The notes: generated by a model not told the origin, from the letters alone. DNA of 64,000 bases from Sphingomonas oligophenolica (GCF_006438955.1 NZ_RCZK01000001.1:310001-374000), one strand, 5' to 3'; numbered from the stretch's first letter, positions 35,741 through 45,174 are shown. Numbers and translations: made by a program.

Positions 35741-37201
35741 TCATCGGGCGTCAATGGCCGCGGCCTGCGAAATCGCCAACAATTTTGCGTCGGCGAGCGC
35801 ATCGGGGGTGAGCCCGAGCGCATCGCGGCGGTGCCACCGCCAGATGAGGAGCAGCGACACCGCGAACAACCCCGCCGCGAGGCCGACCCAGATCCCGACG
35901 CCCTGCCAATCCGCCCAGAAGCCGAGCGCCAGCGCGGTGCCGAACCCGACCACCCAATAGCCGAACAGCGCGATCAACATCGGGACCCTGGTATCCTGCA
36001 GCCCGCGCAGCACCCCCGCCGCGACCGCCTGCCCGCCGTCGAACAGTTGGAACATTGCCGCGATCGTCAGATATTGCAGCGTCAGCGCGACGAGCCGGGC
36101 GTTGGCGGGGGCATCGACGTCGATATAGACGCTGATGAACAGCCGCGGCAGCAGCCACAGCAGCGCCGCGGTGACGACCATGCAGCCGATCCCGAGCGCC
36201 AGCGCGACCCAGCCCGCACGCGCCATCCACGCACGGTCGAGCGCGCCATAGGCCATCCCGACGCGGATCGTCGCCGCCTGCGCGATCCCGAACGGGATCT
36301 GGAACGCCACCGCCGCGATCTGGAGCGCGATCGCGTGCGCGCCGACCTCGGTCACGCCGAACAACCCCATCAGGAATCCCGCCGAACTGAACAACGCGCC
36401 CTCGAACGTCATCGTCAGCGCGATCGGCACCCCGATCCGGACGATCTCGAGGAGCCGCGACCATTCGGTGCGCCACCAGTTGCCGAACAACCGGAACCGC
36501 CGGATGCGGCGATCGGTGACGAGGATCACGACATAGGCGAGCAGCATCGCGGTGCTGGTGATGACGCTGGCGATCGCGGAGCCTTCGAGCCCGAGCGCGG
36601 GGAACCCCCAATGCCCGAAGACGAGCAGCCAGTTGCCGAGCAGGTTGACCCCCAGCGCCAGCGCGGTCACCGCGGTCGCCCAGCCCGGCCGCCCCAGCGC
36701 GGCGGCGGTGACGCGCATCGCCGCGGCCGCGATCGAGGGGATCATCGCGAACAACAGGATATCGAGAAACGCGCCGGTCCGCGCCGCGACGACCGGGTCC
36801 TGGCCCGCCAGCCGCAGCAGCGTCTCGCCCTGGGCCAGCACGACGAGGAAGGGTAGCGCCCCGAGCACCGCGAGCCACAGCGACATCCGGAACGACCGCC
36901 GCACCTCGCGCACCGCATGGCGGCGGCGGCCGAGCTCGGCGGCGATCACCGGCGCGGCGGCGCCGACCAGCCCGACCAGTGCCCACATCATCACCGAATA
37001 GAGATAGACGCCGAGCGTCGCGGCGGCGAGTTCGACCGTCCCCAGCCGCGCGACGAACACGACATCAACCGCATAGACCGCCATCTGGAGCAGGTTCGCC
37101 ACGACCAGCGGCGACGCGAGCGCCACCAGCGCCGCCAGCTCCCCGCGCGCAGTAGCGGGGGCGGGGCCGGTGAGCGGCGGAATCGGAACAAGCGCGGTCA
37201 T
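35741..37201 (-). CDS. MATE family efflux transporter (NorM-like)
   Basis: A 486-residue inner-membrane protein with twelve hydrophobic helices in two similar halves. N-terminal marks include ALASPLVVANLLQMAVYAVD and VVFVARLGTVELAAATLG; the second half repeats the pattern at IGVPIALTMTFEGALFSSAG and ends with a soluble tail (RRDALGLTPDALADAK). MATE proteins export cationic drugs and metabolites by proton or sodium antiport; the substrate here is not predictable. It ends just before the groES leader on the same strand, and diverges from sppA. Confidence 0.93.
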   Translation of the reverse strand: MTALVPIPPLTGPAPATARGELAALVALASPLVVANLLQMAVYAVDVVFVARLGTVELAAATLGVYLYSVMMWALVGLVGAAAPVIAAELGRRRHAVREVRRSFRMSLWLAVLGALPFLVVLAQGETLLRLAGQDPVVAARTGAFLDILLFAMIPSIAAAAMRVTAAALGRPGWATAVTALALGVNLLGNWLLVFGHWGFPALGLEGSAIASVITSTAMLLAYVVILVTDRRIRRFRLFGNWWRTEWSRLLEIVRIGVPIALTMTFEGALFSSAGFLMGLFGVTEVGAHAIALQIAAVAFQIPFGIAQAATIRVGMAYGALDRAWMARAGWVALALGIGCMVVTAALLWLLPRLFISVYIDVDAPANARLVALTLQYLTIAAMFQLFDGGQAVAAGVLRGLQDTRVPMLIALFGYWVVGFGTALALGFWADWQGVGIWVGLAAGLFAVSLLLIWRWHRRDALGLTPDALADAKLLAISQAAAIDAR

Positions 37202-37383
37202 GGTGGCGGGTGCCTAGCAGGCGGATGCGGGCGGTGCTGCTGATTCTTCGCGCGCGCCCGAGCGCCATTTCGATCCTCCCCCGCCAGGGGGGATTTGAGA
37301 CGACACGTCATCCCGTGCCAGAAAGAAGCGTATTGCTCCGGCATGACACTTCCGGCTAGATCGCTGCGACCGAGGAGAATGAC

Positions 37384-39267
37384 GTGAAACTGCTGCGTGG
37401 CGCATGGAAGCTGTTGGTGGCGATCAAGGATGGGCTGGTGCTCATCGCGATGCTGCTGTTCTTCGGCCTGTTGTTCGCCGCGCTGAACGCACGCCCCGGC
37501 AGCAAGCCGATCCACGACGGCGCGCTGGTGCTCGATCTCGACGGCGCGATCGTCGAACAGCCCGAAGATCCCGCGCCGTTCGCCGCGCTGTCGGGCCAGC
37601 CGATCGCGCGCCAGTTCCGCGCGCGCGACCTGATCCGCACCATCGACGCCGCGCGCAGCGACGATCGCGTCAAGGCGCTGGTGCTCGACCTCGACGGGTT
37701 CGGGGGTGCGTATCCGGCGACGTTGAACGAGGTCGGCAACGCGATCCGCCGGTTCCGCGACACCAGGAAGCCCGTGCTCGCCTATGCGACCGGCTATACC
37801 GACGGCGGCTATCGCCTCGCCGCCAACGCCAGCGAAATCTGGGTCGACCCGCTGGGCGGCACGATGTTCGCAGGGCCGGGTGGCAGCCAGCTCTATTACA
37901 AGGGGCTGATCGACAAGCTCGGCGTCAACGCCCACGTCTATCGCGTCGGCAAGTTCAAATCGTTCGTCGAACCCTATACCCGCAGCGACCAGAGCCCCGA
38001 GGCGCGCGAGGCGAGCCAGGCATTGTATGGCGTGCTGTTCGCCGACTGGCAGGAGGCGGTGAAGACCGCGCGGCCCAAGGCGCAGATCGCGCCGTTCCTC
38101 GCCAACCCGCAAGCGCCGATCCTGGCCGCCAACGGCGACGTGTCGAAGGCCAACCTGGCCGCGGGGCTGGTCGACAAGCTGGGCGACAAGGTCGCGTTCG
38201 GGCGCCGCGTCGCCGCGATCGTCGGTGGCAACGATGCCAAGCCCGCGGGCTGGTACGACACGATCGACTATGACGATTATCTCGGCGCACACCCGCTGCC
38301 GACCGCGGGCGACGCGATCGGCGTCGTCACCATCGCGGGCGAGATCGTCGACGGCAAGGGCGGGCCTGGCACCGCGCATGGCGACACGATCGCCAACGCG
38401 ATCCTGAAGGGGCTCGCCAAGAAAAACCTCAAGGCGCTGGTCGTCCGGGTCGATTCGCCGGGCGGATCGGTGCTGGCATCGGAGAAGATCCGGCTCGCGA
38501 TCCTGGAGGCCAAGCGCCAGGGGCTGCCGGTGGTGGTGTCGATGGGCGGGCTCGCGGCGTCGGGGGGCTATTGGGTATCGACCCCGGGCGACGTGATCTT
38601 CGCCGAACCCTCGACGATCACCGGGTCGATCGGGATTTTCGGGATCATCCCGACCTTCGAGAACACGCTCGCCAAGATCGGCGTCACCACCGACGGGGTG
38701 AAGACGACGCCGCTGTCGGGTCAGCCCGACATCCTGGGCGGGACGAGCCCCGCGTTCGATGCGATCCTGCAGGCGACGATCGAGAACGGCTATCGCGAAT
38801 TCATCGCGCGGGTCGCGCAATCGCGCCACATGACGCCGGCGCGGGTCAACGAGATCGGCCAGGGCCGCGTCTGGGACGGCGGCACCGCGCACCAGCTTGG
38901 GCTGGTCGACCGGTTCGGGACGATCGACGATGCGATCGCGGAAGCCGCGCGGCGCGCCAAGCTCGATCCCGCCAAGGTCCATGCCACCTATCTCGAAAAG
39001 AAGCCCGGCTGGGCCGCCGAACTCGCCAAGTCGCTGCGCGACAAGGACGACGATGAGGATACCGTGGGCACCGACGCGTTCGCGCGGATCGCGGGGGACC
39101 GGCGCGCGACGCTGGCGCGCGCGATCGGCGACGTCAAACGGCTCGCGACGACGACCGGCATCCAGGCGCGCTGCCTCGAATGCGGTGGGCTCGGCCCGCG
39201 CGCGGCGAGCATCGCGGATAGCCGGTTGCTCGATATCGTGCTCGCGAAGCTCGGCTTCGGGGGCTGA
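37384..39267 (+). CDS. sppA: Signal peptide peptidase SppA, 67 kDa type
   Basis: Inner-membrane Ser/Lys protease (family S49) that degrades cleaved signal peptides. The protein is 627 residues with an N-terminal transmembrane helix (about 16-36) and two tandem S49 domains. The catalytic Lys lies in YRVGKFKSFVEPYTR (near residue 189) of the first domain and the Ser in SMGGLAASGGYWVS (near 391) of the second. VVRVDSPGGSVLASEKI is also typical. It starts at a GTG behind GAGGAGAATGAC. The acetyltransferase gene follows four bases after its stop. Confidence 0.95.
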   Translation: MKLLRGAWKLLVAIKDGLVLIAMLLFFGLLFAALNARPGSKPIHDGALVLDLDGAIVEQPEDPAPFAALSGQPIARQFRARDLIRTIDAARSDDRVKALVLDLDGFGGAYPATLNEVGNAIRRFRDTRKPVLAYATGYTDGGYRLAANASEIWVDPLGGTMFAGPGGSQLYYKGLIDKLGVNAHVYRVGKFKSFVEPYTRSDQSPEAREASQALYGVLFADWQEAVKTARPKAQIAPFLANPQAPILAANGDVSKANLAAGLVDKLGDKVAFGRRVAAIVGGNDAKPAGWYDTIDYDDYLGAHPLPTAGDAIGVVTIAGEIVDGKGGPGTAHGDTIANAILKGLAKKNLKALVVRVDSPGGSVLASEKIRLAILEAKRQGLPVVVSMGGLAASGGYWVSTPGDVIFAEPSTITGSIGIFGIIPTFENTLAKIGVTTDGVKTTPLSGQPDILGGTSPAFDAILQATIENGYREFIARVAQSRHMTPARVNEIGQGRVWDGGTAHQLGLVDRFGTIDDAIAEAARRAKLDPAKVHATYLEKKPGWAAELAKSLRDKDDDEDTVGTDAFARIAGDRRATLARAIGDVKRLATTTGIQARCLECGGLGPRAASIADSRLLDIVLAKLGFGG

Positions 39268-39271
39268 CGCG

Positions 39272-39829
39272 TTGATCGCGATCCGCGCCGCGCGCGCCGA
39301 CGATGCCGCCGCGATCGCCGCAATCTATGCGCCGCACGTGCTGGTCGGCACCTCGTCGTTCGAGGTCGAGGCGCCCGACACGCGGGCGATGAAGGCGCGG
39401 ATGGCGGCGTCGGACGGGCTGTATCCGTGGCTGGTCGCGACCACGGGCGAGGACGACGGCGTGCTCGGCTACGCCTATGCGACGCGGTTCCGCGATCGCC
39501 CCGCCTATGCGCATACCGTCGAGACCTCGATCTACGTCGCCGACGTCGCGCAGAACCAGGGCGCGGGGCGGCTGCTGTACGAGGCGCTGATCGACACGCT
39601 CCGCGCACAGGGCTTCACCCAGGCGGTCGGGACGATCGCGCTGCCCAACGACCGCTCGATCGCGCTCCACGAACAGATCGGGTTCAGGCGCGCGGGCGTG
39701 TTTCGCGAAGTCGGCTACAAGCTCGGGCGGTGGATCGACGTCGGCTTCTGGCAATGCGACCTCGCCGCTCCCGCGACGCCGCCCGCCCCGCCGCGCCGCT
39801 TCGCCGAGATCGGGGTCGTGCGCGGCTAA
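39272..39829 (+). CDS. GNAT acetyltransferase, phosphinothricin/methionine-sulfoximine type
   Basis: A 185-residue N-acetyltransferase. It begins IAIRAARADDAAAIAAIYA and carries GTSSFEVEAPD, YAYATRFRDRPAYAHTVETS, the acetyl-CoA loop QNQGAGRLLYEAL and IGFRRAGVFREVGYKLGRW. These fit the Pat/Bar/MnaT family, which acetylates phosphinothricin or methionine derivatives. No ATG precedes the conserved N-terminus; a TTG at 39272, four bases after the sppA stop and behind GGGGG, is the best start. Its stop overlaps that of the convergent TRIC gene. Confidence 0.9.
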   Translation: MIAIRAARADDAAAIAAIYAPHVLVGTSSFEVEAPDTRAMKARMAASDGLYPWLVATTGEDDGVLGYAYATRFRDRPAYAHTVETSIYVADVAQNQGAGRLLYEALIDTLRAQGFTQAVGTIALPNDRSIALHEQIGFRRAGVFREVGYKLGRWIDVGFWQCDLAAPATPPAPPRRFAEIGVVRG

Positions 39830-40479
39830 CGGAGCCCGCGATAGGCGGGGAGCGCGAGGCGGTAGTGGATCGCGATCGCGCGCAGGCCGAAGCCCAACGC
39901 TGCCGCGATCACCGCGGCGACCAACCGGACCGTGCCGAGTTCGACCAGCGCGACATAGCTTGCCGCCGACAGCGCCGCGGCGGTGACGTAGAGTTCGGGG
40001 CGCATCAGGATCGACGGTTCGCCCGCCAGCACGTCGCGGATGATGCCGCCGACGCACGCGGTGATCACCCCCATCACCGCGGCGGGCACCGGCGGGACGC
40101 CATAGGTCAGTGCCTTGGCCGCGCCATAGACCGCATAGGCGCCGAGGCCGATCGCATCGAACCAGGCGAGCGCGCGATCGGACCACCAGCGTTGCGGCGT
40201 GATCCAGATCACGAGCGCGACGAGCAGGCACGTCGCCGCCGCGCGCGCGTCCTGGACCCAGAACACCCGCGCGCCGATCAGCAGATCGCGCACCGTGCCC
40301 CCGCCGACCCCGGTGATCAGCGCGAAGAACGACAAGGTTACGATCGTCTGCCCGCGCTTGGCGGCCGCGAGCGCACCCGAGGCGGCGAAGACCCCCAGCC
40401 CCGCCAGATCGAACCACGGCGCGAACGCAGGGAGCAGCGCGGCGGCGGGCGAGAGCGAGGGGGCGAAGGTGGCGGGCAT
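39826..40479 (-). CDS. Trimeric intracellular cation (TRIC) channel family protein
   Basis: A 217-residue membrane protein with seven hydrophobic helices and two repeats of the UPF0126/TRIC signature: FALITGVGGGTVRDLLIGA and TACVGGIIRDVLAGEPSIL. Each repeat has the GG-x-RD motif that lines the pore in bacterial TRIC structures. Prokaryotic homologues conduct potassium or other cations; the physiological role is unclear. The ATG at 40479 begins MPATFAPS. It converges with the acetyltransferase gene by a four-base overlap and diverges from ychF. Confidence 0.9.
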   Translation of the reverse strand: MPATFAPSLSPAAALLPAFAPWFDLAGLGVFAASGALAAAKRGQTIVTLSFFALITGVGGGTVRDLLIGARVFWVQDARAAATCLLVALVIWITPQRWWSDRALAWFDAIGLGAYAVYGAAKALTYGVPPVPAAVMGVITACVGGIIRDVLAGEPSILMRPELYVTAAALSAASYVALVELGTVRLVAAVIAAALGFGLRAIAIHYRLALPAYRGLR

Positions 40480-40609
40480 GGTGCGCCCTAGCAATCAGAC
40501 GCTCCGCCGTCAGCCGGATTTCGGCACGCCCGCTGCGAAAACCGTGTCAGGCTGGCAATCGGGCGCCCGCTTCTCTAACGCCGCGGCGACACATCAAAAG
40601 GTAAGTGAC

Positions 40610-41707
40610 ATGGGTTTCCGTTGCGGCATCGTGGGCCTTCCCAATGTCGGCAAATCGACGCTGTTCAACGCGCTGACCGAAACCGCGGCGGCGCAGGCGG
40701 CGAATTATCCGTTTTGCACGATCGAGCCCAACGTCGGCAACGTCGGCGTCCCCGACAAGCGGCTCGACAAGCTCGCCGCTATCGCGGGATCGCAGAAGAT
40801 CATCGAAACCCAGCTCGCGTTCGTCGACATCGCCGGGCTGGTGCGCGGCGCGAGCAAGGGCGAAGGGCTGGGCAACCAGTTCCTCGGCAACATCCGCGAG
40901 GTCGACGCGATCGTCCACGTGCTGCGCTGTTTCGAGGATGGCGACGTGACGCATGTCGAGGGCAAAATCGATCCGATCGCGGATGCCGAGACGGTCGAGA
41001 CCGAGCTGATGCTGTCCGACCTCGAAAGCCTCGAAAAGCGCGTACCGAGCCTCGCCAAGAAGGCCGCGCAGGGCGACAAGGAGGCCAAGATCGGCGCCTC
41101 GGTGCTCGGCCAAGCACTCGACCTGCTCCGCGACGGCAAGCCCGCGCGGCTGACCGTGCCCAAGGACGAGGAAGAAGCGCGGGTGTTCAAGGGAGCGCAG
41201 CTGATCACCAGCAAGCCCGTCCTCTACGTCTGCAACGTCGACGAAAGCGACGCCGCGCACGGCAACGCGCTGTCGGCGCGGGTGTTCGACAAGGCGAAGG
41301 CGGAGGGCGCCGAGGCGGTCGTCGTGTCCGCCGCGATCGAGGCGGAGATCGCGACGATGCCGCCCGCAGACCGCGGCGATTTCCTCGGCGAACTGGGCCT
41401 CGAGGAAACCGGGCTCGCGCGCGTCATCACCGCGGGGTATAAACTGCTCCACCTGCTGACCTTCTTCACCGTCGGGCCGAAGGAAGCGCGCGCCTGGACC
41501 GTCCATGACGGCGCTTCCGCGCCGCAGGCCGCGGGCGAGATCCACGGCGATTTCGAAAAGGGCTTCATCCGCGCCGAAACGATCGCCTACGACGACTTCG
41601 TCGCGCTCGGCGGCGAAGCGCGCGCGCGCGAAGCGGGCAAGCTGCGCGCGGAGGGCAAGGGCTATGTCGTGCAGGACGGCGACGTGATGCACTTTTTGCA
41701 CAGTTGA
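40610..41707 (+). CDS. ychF: Redox-regulated ATPase YchF (OLA1 family)
   Basis: A 365-residue TRAFAC-class P-loop protein that hydrolyses ATP rather than GTP and binds ribosomes. G1 is GIVGLPNVGKSTLFNAL, G3 FVDIAGLVRGASKGEGLG, and the NKxD position reads VCNVDE, the usual loss of guanine specificity. An alpha-helical insert and the C-terminal TGS domain (LLTFFTVGPKEARAWT, HGDFEKGFIRAETIAYDD) complete it. The ATG at 40610 follows AAGGTAAGTGAC. It is monocistronic, diverging from the TRIC gene. Confidence 0.97.
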   Translation: MGFRCGIVGLPNVGKSTLFNALTETAAAQAANYPFCTIEPNVGNVGVPDKRLDKLAAIAGSQKIIETQLAFVDIAGLVRGASKGEGLGNQFLGNIREVDAIVHVLRCFEDGDVTHVEGKIDPIADAETVETELMLSDLESLEKRVPSLAKKAAQGDKEAKIGASVLGQALDLLRDGKPARLTVPKDEEEARVFKGAQLITSKPVLYVCNVDESDAAHGNALSARVFDKAKAEGAEAVVVSAAIEAEIATMPPADRGDFLGELGLEETGLARVITAGYKLLHLLTFFTVGPKEARAWTVHDGASAPQAAGEIHGDFEKGFIRAETIAYDDFVALGGEARAREAGKLRAEGKGYVVQDGDVMHFLHS

Positions 41708-41830
41708 AGGTCCAATTCGGCGACAAGTGGGTCGCGCTCGTTCCAGCAACCCCTAATCGCGCCGTGCGGCAATCCGACGAACCGGTGGCGGGGATCGGCA
41801 TCCGCTGGATTAGCGCGTATCGCGTACGCC

Positions 41831-43042
41831 ATGTCGTTCTCGCCCGCCGCCACTAGCGACCATGACCGCAGGTCGACCGGGTTCCTGCTCGTCTTTGCGC
41901 TCGCCAATGTCGGCGGGGTCATCGGTTATCTACCGCTGCTCACGCTCCTGCTGCCGCTCAAGATCGAGGGGCTGGCGGGGGACGCGCATTTCGGGGTCTT
42001 TACCGCGACGATCGTGGTTGGCGCGATCGCCGCGAGCATCGCCAACATCGCGTTCGGCTGGGCCAGCGACCGCACGCTCGCCCGCGGCGGCGAACGACGG
42101 GGATGGGTCGCGGGCGGCGTGCTCGCGACCGCAATATCCTACGCGGTCATCGCGTTGGCGCACACGCCCGCGCAGATCATCGTCGCGGTCGGGCTGTTTC
42201 AAGTCGCGATCAACATGCTGCTCGCGCCGTTGTTCGCGATCATGGCGGACGAGATTCCCGATCCGCAAAAGGGGTTGACCAGCGGCTGGCTGGCGCTTGC
42301 GAACCCGGTCGCGTCCGGGCTGTCCGCGGTGCTGGTCGGCCTGGTGTTGCTCGGCGACGGCGCCCGATTTGGCGTGCTGGGCGTCGCGATGGTCGCGTGC
42401 ACGATGCCGCTGTTGCTGGCCCGCGCGCGCGCGGTAGGACGGCGCGCAGCGGCAACGATCCGACCCGCCGTCGCCCGCCGCGATCTGGCGATCGCGTGGG
42501 GATCGCGGATGGCGGTGCAGGTCGCGGGGAACGTCCTGGCACTGTACCTGCTCTATTATTTCGAAAGCTTGGAGCCGGCGATGCCGCATGGCACCATCGC
42601 GGTGCGGGTCGGGCGATTATTGGCGATCGCCTATGCGCTGCCGCTGCCCGTCGCGGTGATCGCGGGGCGGCTGTCGGACCGGATCGGTCGGCGCAAACCG
42701 TTCCTGCTGGCGGCGGCAATGGTGGCGGCGGGCGGGCTGGTCGCGATGGCGATCGGCGGCAATTGGCGGCTTAGCGCGGCAGGGTTCGCGCTCTACGCGG
42801 TCGGATCGGCGGTCTTCCTCGCGCTCCATGCGGGGTTTGCGATGCAGTTGCTGCCCGATCCGCGGCACCGCGGACGCGATTTGGGTCTGATCAACCTCAC
42901 GAACACGCTGCCCGCGCTCATCGGGCCGGTGCTGGCATGGTTGCTGGCCACGCCCAGCAATTTCGCGGGGTTGATGGTGATCCTGGCGGTGTTGACGTTC
43001 GGCGGGGGGCTGGCGATCCTGGCGATCGACGGGAACCGCTAG
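41831..43042 (+). CDS. MFS transporter
   Basis: A 403-residue inner-membrane protein with twelve predicted helices. The loop 2-3 signature is GWASDRTLARGGERRGW and the repeat in the second half is AGRLSDRIGRRKPFLL, which is the classic MFS motif A. The start SFSPAATSDHDRRSTGFLLVF places a short cytoplasmic tail before helix 1. Similar sphingomonad proteins sit near sugar-related genes, but nothing here identifies a substrate. It is 123 bases after ychF and converges on the dipeptidase gene. Confidence 0.9.
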   Translation: MSFSPAATSDHDRRSTGFLLVFALANVGGVIGYLPLLTLLLPLKIEGLAGDAHFGVFTATIVVGAIAASIANIAFGWASDRTLARGGERRGWVAGGVLATAISYAVIALAHTPAQIIVAVGLFQVAINMLLAPLFAIMADEIPDPQKGLTSGWLALANPVASGLSAVLVGLVLLGDGARFGVLGVAMVACTMPLLLARARAVGRRAAATIRPAVARRDLAIAWGSRMAVQVAGNVLALYLLYYFESLEPAMPHGTIAVRVGRLLAIAYALPLPVAVIAGRLSDRIGRRKPFLLAAAMVAAGGLVAMAIGGNWRLSAAGFALYAVGSAVFLALHAGFAMQLLPDPRHRGRDLGLINLTNTLPALIGPVLAWLLATPSNFAGLMVILAVLTFGGGLAILAIDGNR

Positions 43043-43077
43043 GCTGTCGTGACCAGGGGTGCATTGGATGGCACCGC

Positions 43078-44328
43078 TTAGCGCGCGGTGGCGTCGATTG
43101 GGGGTTGGGCGGCGAGACTGGTCGCGACCGCCTCGACGCGTTCCATCACGCGCAGGATGTTGCCGCTCGACAGCTTGGCGAGATCGGCGTCGTTCCAGCC
43201 GCGGCGTGCGAGTTCGGCGAAGACGAGGGGATAGCCGTCGACCCCCTTCATGCCTGCGGGCCCGGTGCCGTTGATCCCGTCGTAATCGCCGCCGATCCCG
43301 ACATGGTCGTGGCCTGCGACCGCGACGATGTGGTCGATATGGTCGGCGACGTCCCTGGCGGTGGCCTGGGGTTCGGGGTGCGCGGCATCCCAGGTCGCGA
43401 GCGGCGCGGGTGAGCGCGGGCCGTAGATGTCGGCGGGAACGCCGATCGACTTGGCATAGTCGGTCCGCAGTTTGTCCCACGCGCGCCACGCGTTCGACAG
43501 GAAGGCGGGGTAGAAATTGACCATCGCGACGCCGCCGTTTCTACCGATCGCGGCGAGGAGGTCGTCCGGAATATTGCGCGGGGCGTCGGTGATCGCGCGC
43601 GCGCCCGAGTGCGAGGCCATCACCGGAGCTTTCGATACCGCAAGCGCGTCGCGCATCGTGGTATCGGCGACGTGGCTGACATCGACGATCATGCCGAGGC
43701 GGTTCATCTCGGCGACGACCTGTTTGCCGAACGCGTTCAATCCGCCCGCGCGCCCATTCGTTCTGGGGTCATCGGTCGAGCTGTCGGCCCATTCGAGGCT
43801 CTTGCCGTGGGTCAGCGTCATATAGGCGACACCCAATGCCTTGTACTGGCGCAGCACCGAGAGGCGGCCGTCGATCTGGTGCCCGCCCTCGACCCCGATC
43901 AGGCTCGCGATCCGCCCCACCTGTTCGATCCGGCGGATGTCGGCGGCGGTGGTGGCGAGTGCGAACGCGGTCGGGTTGGCGGCGACGAAGCGGCGGACGA
44001 TGTCGATCTCCTCCAGCGTCATCTCGACCGCGCGCGGGCCGGCCGTGTCGGCGGGGATCCACACCGACCAGAATTGCGCGCCGACATGGCCGCGACGGAG
44101 CCGCGCGATATCGGTCTGGAGCGGATGGGGGAGTTTATCGGTATCGCGGGTGAGGTCGGTCGCCTCGACCTTGCCGCCCTGCGCGTCGCGCAATTCCCAG
44201 GCGAGGTCGTTGTGGCCGTCAACGATCGGCGCGGCGGTGAGGACGCGAGCGATTCGGGTATCGACGGTCTGCGCGGCGGCGGGGGTGGCGACGAGCACGG
44301 CGAAAAGCGCGAGCGACATTGACGACAT
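43078..44328 (-). CDS. Membrane dipeptidase-like protein, family M19
   Basis: An exported zinc dipeptidase of about 416 residues. A short signal (MSSMSLALFAVLVATPAAAQ) is followed by the metal-binding IVDGHNDLAWELRD, LIGVEGGHQI, DVSHVADTTMRDAL and ASHSGARAITDAPRNIPDD, then IGGDYDGINGTGP. Family members cleave dipeptides or D-amino-acid-containing peptides in the periplasm. The start is uncertain: ATGs at 44328 and 44319 lie inside a repeated motif and have no ribosome site, while one at 44412 would add an Arg-rich leader. It diverges from the cupin gene. Confidence 0.9.
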   Translation of the reverse strand: MSSMSLALFAVLVATPAAAQTVDTRIARVLTAAPIVDGHNDLAWELRDAQGGKVEATDLTRDTDKLPHPLQTDIARLRRGHVGAQFWSVWIPADTAGPRAVEMTLEEIDIVRRFVAANPTAFALATTAADIRRIEQVGRIASLIGVEGGHQIDGRLSVLRQYKALGVAYMTLTHGKSLEWADSSTDDPRTNGRAGGLNAFGKQVVAEMNRLGMIVDVSHVADTTMRDALAVSKAPVMASHSGARAITDAPRNIPDDLLAAIGRNGGVAMVNFYPAFLSNAWRAWDKLRTDYAKSIGVPADIYGPRSPAPLATWDAAHPEPQATARDVADHIDHIVAVAGHDHVGIGGDYDGINGTGPAGMKGVDGYPLVFAELARRGWNDADLAKLSSGNILRVMERVEAVATSLAAQPPIDATAR

Positions 44329-44351
44329 TGACACGGAATGGGGTGGTTTGC
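44315..44351 (-). repeat. Copy C of the conserved ATTCCGTGT/GTCAA motif (dipeptidase 5' end)
   Basis: The clearest copy. The coding strand reads GCAAACCACCCCATTCCGTG then TCAATGTCGTCAATGTC, that is, two identical nine-base units GTCAATGTC in tandem. The two candidate ATG starts of the dipeptidase gene lie within the units. Sister copies are at 10345-10380 and 35307-35342. Confidence 0.65.
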
Positions 44352-44527
44352 GGCGTCTCCGCAAAGGGCTGGCGGCGCGGCGGATGGAGCGGGCGGAGGT
44401 ACGGATCGACATGCCTGCATTCGAGCATATCGCGCCGGTGTAGGACAGGGATTTCGCCGGGGTTGGTGCGCGGATGAACGATCGCGCTGCCGGACGGTTT
44501 GGGTGTCAGACCGACAGGAGAATGACG

Positions 44528-44929
44528 ATGGAGATCACGCGCAACGGATCGCGCCCCTCAAGCCAAGGCCCCGCGGACTGGTTCACGGGCACGGTGCGGA
44601 TCGATCCGCTGCTCGCGACCGAACCGCCCGCGCGCGTCGCGGGGGCGGTGGTGACGTTCGAGCCCGGCGCGCGGACCGCGTGGCATACCCATCCGCTCGG
44701 CCAGTCGCTGGTCGTGACCGCGGGACTCGGCTGGGTCCAGCGCGACGGCGGCACGATCGAGGAAATCCGCCCCGGCGACGTCGTCTGGATCGCGCCGGGG
44801 GAGAAGCATTGGCACGGCGCGACCGCGACCACCGCGATGACGCATATCGCGATCCACGAGGCGCTCGACGGCAACGCGGTCGACTGGATGGAGCAGGTGA
44901 GCGAGGCGGACTATCTGGCGCGCAGCTGA
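44528..44929 (+). CDS. Cupin-domain protein (mandelonitrile-lyase-like)
   Basis: A 133-residue single-domain cupin. The metal-binding motif 1 is [20 protein letters not shown] (two His and a Gln), motif 2 is [17 protein letters not shown], with the late His in MTHIAIHE. It closely resembles the small manganese cupins annotated as (R)-mandelonitrile lyase or quercetin-dioxygenase-like proteins; the reaction is not certain. The ATG at 44528 is seven bases after AGGAG; an ATG at 44522 is too close to that site. Confidence 0.87.
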   Translation: MEITRNGSRPSSQGPADWFTGTVRIDPLLATEPPARVAGAVVTFEPGARTAWHTHPLGQSLVVTAGLGWVQRDGGTIEEIRPGDVVWIAPGEKHWHGATATTAMTHIAIHEALDGNAVDWMEQVSEADYLARS

Positions 44930-44956
44930 GCGGCGCGGATGACGCCCGGCGACGCG

Positions 44957-45124
44957 TCACGCCTTGTCGCGATCCTTGTAGTTGGGTTTGCCGCCGCTGC
45001 CGTCCGGATAATCGTCGGGGGTGACGGTCGCCTGGTTTTCGACCGCCTGTTCGTCGCCCGGATCGCGGGGTGAGCCATCCGGCTTGAAATCGCCACCGGG
45101 CTTGTTGGGTTGCTGGTCAGACAT
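44957..45124 (-). CDS. Small hydrophilic Pro/Asp/Gly-rich protein (55 aa)
   Basis: A 55-residue highly charged, probably disordered protein: MSDQQPNKPGGDFKPDGSPR, then DPGDEQAVENQATVTPDDYP and DGSGGKPNYKDRDKA. The ATG has GGAGAACGACG upstream (good ribosome site). The frame is clean to a TGA that lies just past the convergent cupin gene. Low-complexity hydrophilic proteins of this type are often stress-induced, but I do not recognise a named family and no function is claimed. Confidence 0.72.
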   Translation of the reverse strand: MSDQQPNKPGGDFKPDGSPRDPGDEQAVENQATVTPDDYPDGSGGKPNYKDRDKA

Positions 45125-45174
45125 CGTCGTTCTCCGTTCGAGGCGCCAACGCGTGAACCGACGATTCGGGTTCG

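Noticed and set aside
37202..37383. Palindromes near 37280 between the MATE gene and sppA as a terminator
   Set aside because: The genes diverge, so no terminator is expected; the CCTCCCCCGCCAGGGGGG stretch is short and looks like a fragment of a repeat family.
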